Of a stretch of 53,207 bases of DNA, positions 49,495 through 53,207 are shown in pieces (the stretch's first letter is position 1; every line of letters begins with the position of its first letter). The DNA lies in contig JAFPXF010000081.1 in assembly GCA_017394765.1 (NCBI GenBank), positions 1 through 53,207 of the forward strand. Reading direction: 5' to 3'. The position numbers and the translations under genes are program-made. The DNA comes from Bacteroidales bacterium (GTDB lineage: Bacteria; Bacteroidota; Bacteroidia; Bacteroidales; WCHB1-69). Below the pieces are notes generated by a model. It saw only the letters and a program-made list of their open reading frames with translations. It was not told the origin of the DNA and made no database searches.

Positions 49495-51444
49495 ATGCAA
49501 CCCATCAACCCTCAGCAGAATTACGAAGCAACCCGCAAGGCCATCGGCTACGTGGATCGCAAACAGGCCACCCAGGCCGACTATGACCGCATCGGCTTCA
49601 AGTCCGGGCTGGAAGTCCACCAGCAACTGGCCACCAAAGAGAAACTCTTCTGCCGCTGCCCCGCCGGCATTTTCCAAAAGCCTGACCAATACGACGCGGA
49701 GCTGCTGCGTCACATGCGCCCCACCCTCTCCGAGATGGGCGAGTACGACGGCACAGCCCTCATGGAGTTCAAGACCCGCAAGAACATCGTCTATCGCATC
49801 GCGCACCGCACGGCATGCACCTACGAAGTCGATGACACCCCGCCGTTCCCCATCAACCCCGAAGCTTTACAATACGCTCTTGAAATAGCCCTCGCCTCCA
49901 AGCTCAAGATTGTGGGCGAGGTACACATCACCCGCAAACAGTATCTCGACGGTTCCATCCCGACAGGTTTCCAACGTACCGCCATCCTCGGTATCGACGG
50001 TGAAATCCAACTGAAGAACAAGAAGGTGCGCCTCATCCAGCTCAGTGTGGAGGAGGATGCCTGCCGCGAGGTCTCCGACATCGGCCACACGCGCATCTAT
50101 CGCACCGACCGGCTGGGCATGCCCCTGATCGAGACGGTGACTTACCCCGAGATGGTGAACCCTGACGAGGTGGAGGAAGCTTGTAACTACATCCGTTTCC
50201 TGAACCGCAGCACGGGGCGCGTGCGCACGGGCATCGGCGCGGGCCGCGAGGACGTGAACGTGAGCTGCACCGGCGGCACCCGCATCGAGGTGAAGGGCGT
50301 GGCCCACACCAAATGGATCCCGGAGGTCACCCATGTGGAGTGCTTCCGCCAGTGGGCGCTGCTCGCCATCCGCGAGCAACTGAAAGCCCGCATCAAGAAA
50401 GAGGATTGGAAGATGAGCTATACAGCATTGGATCCCAAGCAGTTCCACTTCTACTTCGACCCCATCACCGACGCCATCAAGCGCGGCGAGAAGGTCTATG
50501 CCGTCAACCTGCCGCAATTCGCCGGTCTGCTTTCCCACTTCACCCAGCCCGGCCACCCGTTCTACTGCGAGTTCGCCGACCGGCTGAAAGTCATCGCCTG
50601 CCTGGAGCGCCCGAACATGGCCTCGAGCGAAGACTTGGAGGACGTGGTGAGCCGCAGCGTCTTCGAGAAGGCCGCCAAGGCGATGAACGCCGGCGACAAC
50701 GACGCGCAGATCATCTTCTGGGGACCCGAGGACGACATCAAGACCGCCTTGGAGACCATCGAGGAGCGCGCCCTGATGGCCTTCGACGGTGTGCCGCAAG
50801 AGACCCGCAAGGCCCTGCCCGACGGAACCACTATCTTCGAGCGCGTGCTGCCCGGCGCCGACCGCATGTATCCCGACACCGACTCCGCCCCCATCCCGTT
50901 GACCAACGACTACATCGAGGACCTTCGGAAGAACATCCCCGATGCCGTGGCCGACCGCTACGCGCAAATGGTGGAATGGGGGGTGCCGCAAGACTGCTTC
51001 AAATACATCTTCACGCACAATCTCTTCCCCATCATCAAGAAGATCACCTCCGAGCTGGGCTATTGCCCGAAATATCTCGGCACTTTCTTCGGCCAGTGGC
51101 TCAAACACCTGCATGGCCAGTATGGAACAATACCGTTCTGCGCCTGCAGAATCTTCGATCTGTTCGCTTTCTTGAAACAAGAGGGCATTGACAAAGCCAT
51201 CGCCCGCGACATGTTGGAGGAAATGTTCATCCATCCCAATGCAGAACTGTCGCAGATACTCCGACTCGCCGGCTATGAGAAAATGACCCAACAGGAAATC
51301 GAAGCGCTGTACAACGAGGCCATGGGCGTCTTTGAACCCTACAGAACAAACAGCAACGAAAACGACAAGCGCAACAGCGCCCTCGGCAAAGTAAGACGCA
51401 AAGCCCTCGGCAACGCCGCATTCACCGAATTAGCAACCAAGTAA
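49495..51444 (+). CDS. gatE: Glu-tRNA(Gln) amidotransferase subunit E (archaeal-type)
   Basis: A 649-residue GatB/GatE-family kinase-transferase subunit. It phosphorylates Glu on Glu-tRNA(Gln) and transfers ammonia to make Gln-tRNA(Gln). The catalytic cradle starts with FKSGLEVHQQLATKEKLFCR and includes YEVDDTPPFPIN, RKQYLDGSIPTGFQRT and VRTGIGAGREDVNVSC. It is GatE rather than GatB because of the inserted AspRS-like GAD-type domain (~390-490: NDAQIIFWGPEDDIKTALE, FERVLPGADRMYPDTDSAP). The tail (~510-649) is the YqeY-like tRNA-binding part. It is longer than typical archaeal GatE by a few tens of residues. It is followed after 33 bp by gatD. Confidence 0.93.
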   Translation: MQPINPQQNYEATRKAIGYVDRKQATQADYDRIGFKSGLEVHQQLATKEKLFCRCPAGIFQKPDQYDAELLRHMRPTLSEMGEYDGTALMEFKTRKNIVYRIAHRTACTYEVDDTPPFPINPEALQYALEIALASKLKIVGEVHITRKQYLDGSIPTGFQRTAILGIDGEIQLKNKKVRLIQLSVEEDACREVSDIGHTRIYRTDRLGMPLIETVTYPEMVNPDEVEEACNYIRFLNRSTGRVRTGIGAGREDVNVSCTGGTRIEVKGVAHTKWIPEVTHVECFRQWALLAIREQLKARIKKEDWKMSYTALDPKQFHFYFDPITDAIKRGEKVYAVNLPQFAGLLSHFTQPGHPFYCEFADRLKVIACLERPNMASSEDLEDVVSRSVFEKAAKAMNAGDNDAQIIFWGPEDDIKTALETIEERALMAFDGVPQETRKALPDGTTIFERVLPGADRMYPDTDSAPIPLTNDYIEDLRKNIPDAVADRYAQMVEWGVPQDCFKYIFTHNLFPIIKKITSELGYCPKYLGTFFGQWLKHLHGQYGTIPFCACRIFDLFAFLKQEGIDKAIARDMLEEMFIHPNAELSQILRLAGYEKMTQQEIEALYNEAMGVFEPYRTNSNENDKRNSALGKVRRKALGNAAFTELATK

Positions 51445-51477
51445 TTTACTGATCACTGATCATTAATCACTGTAATT
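51445..51477. repeat. Heptamer tract between gatE and gatD
   Basis: The gap reads TTTACTG, ATCACTG, ATCATTA, ATCACTG, TAATT and then the gatD ATG. Period 7, starting directly after the gatE stop codon. Confidence 0.7.
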
Positions 51478-52959
51478 ATGGAAAATAACGATAAAGTAAC
51501 ATTCCAAGGATATAAAGGCAGAGCACTGGAGATGCTCAAAAAACACGACGTTCATGTGTGGGACAAAGCCGAGGTCGAGACCACCCGCGGGCACTTCTCG
51601 GGCAAAATCCTGCCCAGGGCCGAGAACACCGACGACATCCACATCGTCATGAAGGTGGCCACGGGCTACAACATCGGCATCGACATCGAGACGGTGACCG
51701 ACATGAAGGGCGAGCGCGACCCGCAGCCCGTCTTCAAGATTCCGGAGAAGGAGTTCCCCTACACGCCCGGTCTGCCGCACGTGAAGCTGTTGGGCACCGG
51801 CGGCACCATTGCCTCGCGGTTGGACTACCGCACCGGCGCGGTGATTCCCGCTTTCTCACCCGGTGAGCTCTACGGCGCCGTGCCCGAGTTGGCCGACATC
51901 TGCAACCTCGACACCGAGAAGGTCTTCGCTGTCTTCTCCGAGAACATGTCCCCAGTAGAGTACAAGGCGTTGGCCAACAAAATCGGCGACGAGATCAAGG
52001 CCGGCATCGAGGGCATCGTGATCGGTCACGGCACCGACACGCTGGCGCACACCGCCACCGCATTGACCTACATGTGCCAGAACCTGCCCATGCCGGTGGT
52101 GTTGGTAGGTTCGCAGAGAAGCTCCGACCGTCCGAGTTCCGACGCGGCGTTGAACCTGATGCACGCCATGACGGCTGCCGGTCACGGTGACATCGCCGAG
52201 GTGATGGTCTGCATGTTCGGTCCCACCAGCGACGACTACGGCTTCCTGCACCGCGGCACGCGCGTGCGCAAGATGCACAGCTCCTACCGTTCCACCTTCC
52301 GCACCATCGGCGACACGCCGTTGGCCACGGTAAGCCGCAGAGACGGTGTGCAGCCCATCAAGGAGGTCTATAACCACCGCCGCCACGGCGAACAGCACCG
52401 CCAGGTGGAGGTCATCACCAACTACGAGGACTACAAGCGCAGCATTGCCAAGAACGACCCGAATGTCACCCGTATCGTGCCCACCTTCGACGACCGCGTG
52501 GCCATCCTCTACTACTACCCGGGTATGAAACCCGATGTGCTGGATGCGCTGATCGACAACGGCTACAAGGGCATCGTGTGGGACGGCACCGGCTTGGGCC
52601 ACGTCAACAAGCACATGTTCGACGCCATCCAGCGGGCCACCGACGCGGGCGTGCACCAGTACATGAGCGTGCAGACCATCTGGGGCTACACCCACATGTT
52701 CGTCTATGACACCGGCCGAGACATGATGGCGCGCGGCATTATCCCCGCCGACAACATGCTGGCGGAGAGCTCCTACATCAAACTCGGCTGGGCGTTGGGA
52801 TTGACCAAAGAGAGCGGCCAAAAGCGCGAGGACGTGAAGAAGCTGATGCTGACTCCCATCAACGACGAGATCACCAAACGCGAGCCCTACGACGGCTACC
52901 TCGTCTATCAAGGCGGCGTGCCGGAGGTCGAGGAGTTCGTGAAGAAGGTGAGAAAATAA
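51478..52959 (+). CDS. gatD: Glu-tRNA(Gln) amidotransferase subunit D (asparaginase-like, archaeal-type)
   Basis: A 493-residue glutaminase/asparaginase-type subunit that supplies ammonia to GatE. The N-terminal ~95 residues are the small beta-barrel specific to GatD (VMKVATGYNIGIDIETVTDM). The L-asparaginase-like core follows with LGTGGTIASR (Thr ~110) and IGHGTDTLAH (Thr ~186, Asp ~187). The GatD-typical GSQRSSDRPSSDAALNL (~211-227) and a C-terminal asparaginase subdomain complete it. A plain asparaginase would lack the N-terminal barrel and would not sit beside gatE. A tail of ~20 residues after the usual end is extra. A terminator follows at 52967. Confidence 0.93.
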   Translation: MENNDKVTFQGYKGRALEMLKKHDVHVWDKAEVETTRGHFSGKILPRAENTDDIHIVMKVATGYNIGIDIETVTDMKGERDPQPVFKIPEKEFPYTPGLPHVKLLGTGGTIASRLDYRTGAVIPAFSPGELYGAVPELADICNLDTEKVFAVFSENMSPVEYKALANKIGDEIKAGIEGIVIGHGTDTLAHTATALTYMCQNLPMPVVLVGSQRSSDRPSSDAALNLMHAMTAAGHGDIAEVMVCMFGPTSDDYGFLHRGTRVRKMHSSYRSTFRTIGDTPLATVSRRDGVQPIKEVYNHRRHGEQHRQVEVITNYEDYKRSIAKNDPNVTRIVPTFDDRVAILYYYPGMKPDVLDALIDNGYKGIVWDGTGLGHVNKHMFDAIQRATDAGVHQYMSVQTIWGYTHMFVYDTGRDMMARGIIPADNMLAESSYIKLGWALGLTKESGQKREDVKKLMLTPINDEITKREPYDGYLVYQGGVPEVEEFVKKVRK

Positions 52960-52966
52960 ATCACAG

Positions 52967-52997
52967 AAAAGGGCGGCTTGATATGGCCGCTTTTTTT
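52967..52997 (+). terminator. Rho-independent terminator after gatD
   Basis: GCGGC / GCCGC stem extended by G-U and A-U pairs, followed by seven T, eight bases after the gatD stop codon. Confidence 0.85.
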
Positions 52998-53103
52998 GTC
53001 AACGCTATTTCGGAGCAAATCAATCAAAATTCAAGTATATTTTACACATTAAAAAGTAAGGTTATTTGTAAGTTCAACTTGGAAAGTTATAAAAGCGGGT
53101 AAA

Positions 53104-53134
53104 CAAACGAGCCCGCCGTCGGCGGGCTCGTTTG
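53104..53134 (-). terminator. Perfect GC-rich hairpin, probable leftward terminator
   Basis: A 14-bp perfect stem CAAACGAGCCCGCC with a 3-nt loop. On the minus strand it ends in CGTTTGTTTACC; on the plus strand it is followed by A9. It lies ~65 bases downstream of the leftward promoter box at 53197-53204. No gene is recognised in 52998-53207. Confidence 0.55.
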
Positions 53135-53196
53135 AAAAAAAAATGCCACATTTGCGGTCTCCAAACTAAATGCAAATGAAACATTTAAACGAGACG

Positions 53197-53204
53197 CAAA
53201 GGTA
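53197..53204 (-). promoter_or_regulatory. Leftward promoter -7 box at the window edge
   Basis: TACCTTTG followed by GCGTCTCG on the minus strand, an exact TAnnTTTG match. The only element downstream in the window is the hairpin at 53104-53134. Confidence 0.45.
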
Positions 53205-53207
53205 CAC

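Noticed and set aside
49495..51444. gatE considered as an ordinary gatB
   Set aside because: The inserted GAD-type domain and the adjacent gatD identify it as GatE. No gatA or gatC is present.
51478..52959. gatD considered as a plain L-asparaginase
   Set aside because: The N-terminal beta-barrel, the GSQRSSDRPSSDA block and the operon with gatE are specific to GatD.
53074..53184. A 36-codon leftward frame near the right edge rich in Arg
   Set aside because: The Arg run is produced by reading through the perfect GC hairpin. No similarity or ribosome binding site supports it.

Overview
The window reads as chromosomal DNA from a member of the Bacteroidota, most likely an uncultured Bacteroidales. 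Four things point there. Most transcription units are preceded by the Bacteroidota -7 promoter element TAnnTTTG. Several secreted proteins end in type IX secretion (T9SS) sorting domains of both type A and type B. TonB-dependent receptors carry N-terminal carboxypeptidase-regulatory-like domains, one of them paired with a DUF4249-type lipoprotein. Ribosome binding sites are weak. No phage, transposase, integrase, CRISPR array or rRNA operon is visible. Four tRNAs are present: Gly(CCC), Ser(GGA), Val(GAC) and Ser(TGA).

Layout. 1-4.8 kb holds housekeeping genes: tRNA-Gly, ychF, an Nfu-type Fe-S protein, a FecCD permease and uvrC. 4.9-9.5 kb holds an envelope protein with TonB-C and OmpA-like parts, two unknown secreted proteins, a ParE-type toxin-antitoxin pair and a YjbR-like gene. 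9.5-22.8 kb is a leftward RND efflux locus (TolC, membrane fusion protein, RND pump, PII-like protein) with two large T9SS-exported proteins between tolC and the fusion-protein gene. 23-27.2 kb holds a Nudix regulator, a MATE pump, a nucleosidase and a GH29 fucosidase. 27.3-29 kb holds tRNA-Ser and tRNA-Val, a band-7 protein and an Arc-like protein. 29-35 kb is a leftward gltX / T9SS surface protein / tex operon, divergent from a small membrane protein, mutL and an ABC ATPase. 38.2-42 kb holds tRNA-Ser, a DUF4143-type ATPase and two secreted proteins, one made of a 13-residue SEA repeat. 42-49.4 kb holds a TonB receptor/DUF4249 pair, an rluE-like pseudouridine synthase and a second TonB receptor with a His-rich small protein. 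That second receptor lies between two copies of the 3' end of rluE.

49.5-53 kb encodes GatE and GatD, the two subunits of the Glu-tRNA(Gln) amidotransferase normally regarded as archaeal. This is the most striking content of the window. A bacterial-type GluRS (gltX) lies 14 kb away, so an indirect route to Gln-tRNA(Gln) (GluRS misacylation, then GatDE transamidation) is possible. Whether a GlnRS or GatCAB also exists cannot be seen here.

A second unexplained pattern concerns non-coding DNA. Many gaps between co-oriented genes are filled with degenerate tracts of strict 7-nt period (8-nt in two places). They usually begin at the upstream stop codon, and each uses a different word. A third is a perfect 19-bp inverted repeat that contains the two divergent promoters of gltX and the mutL operon.
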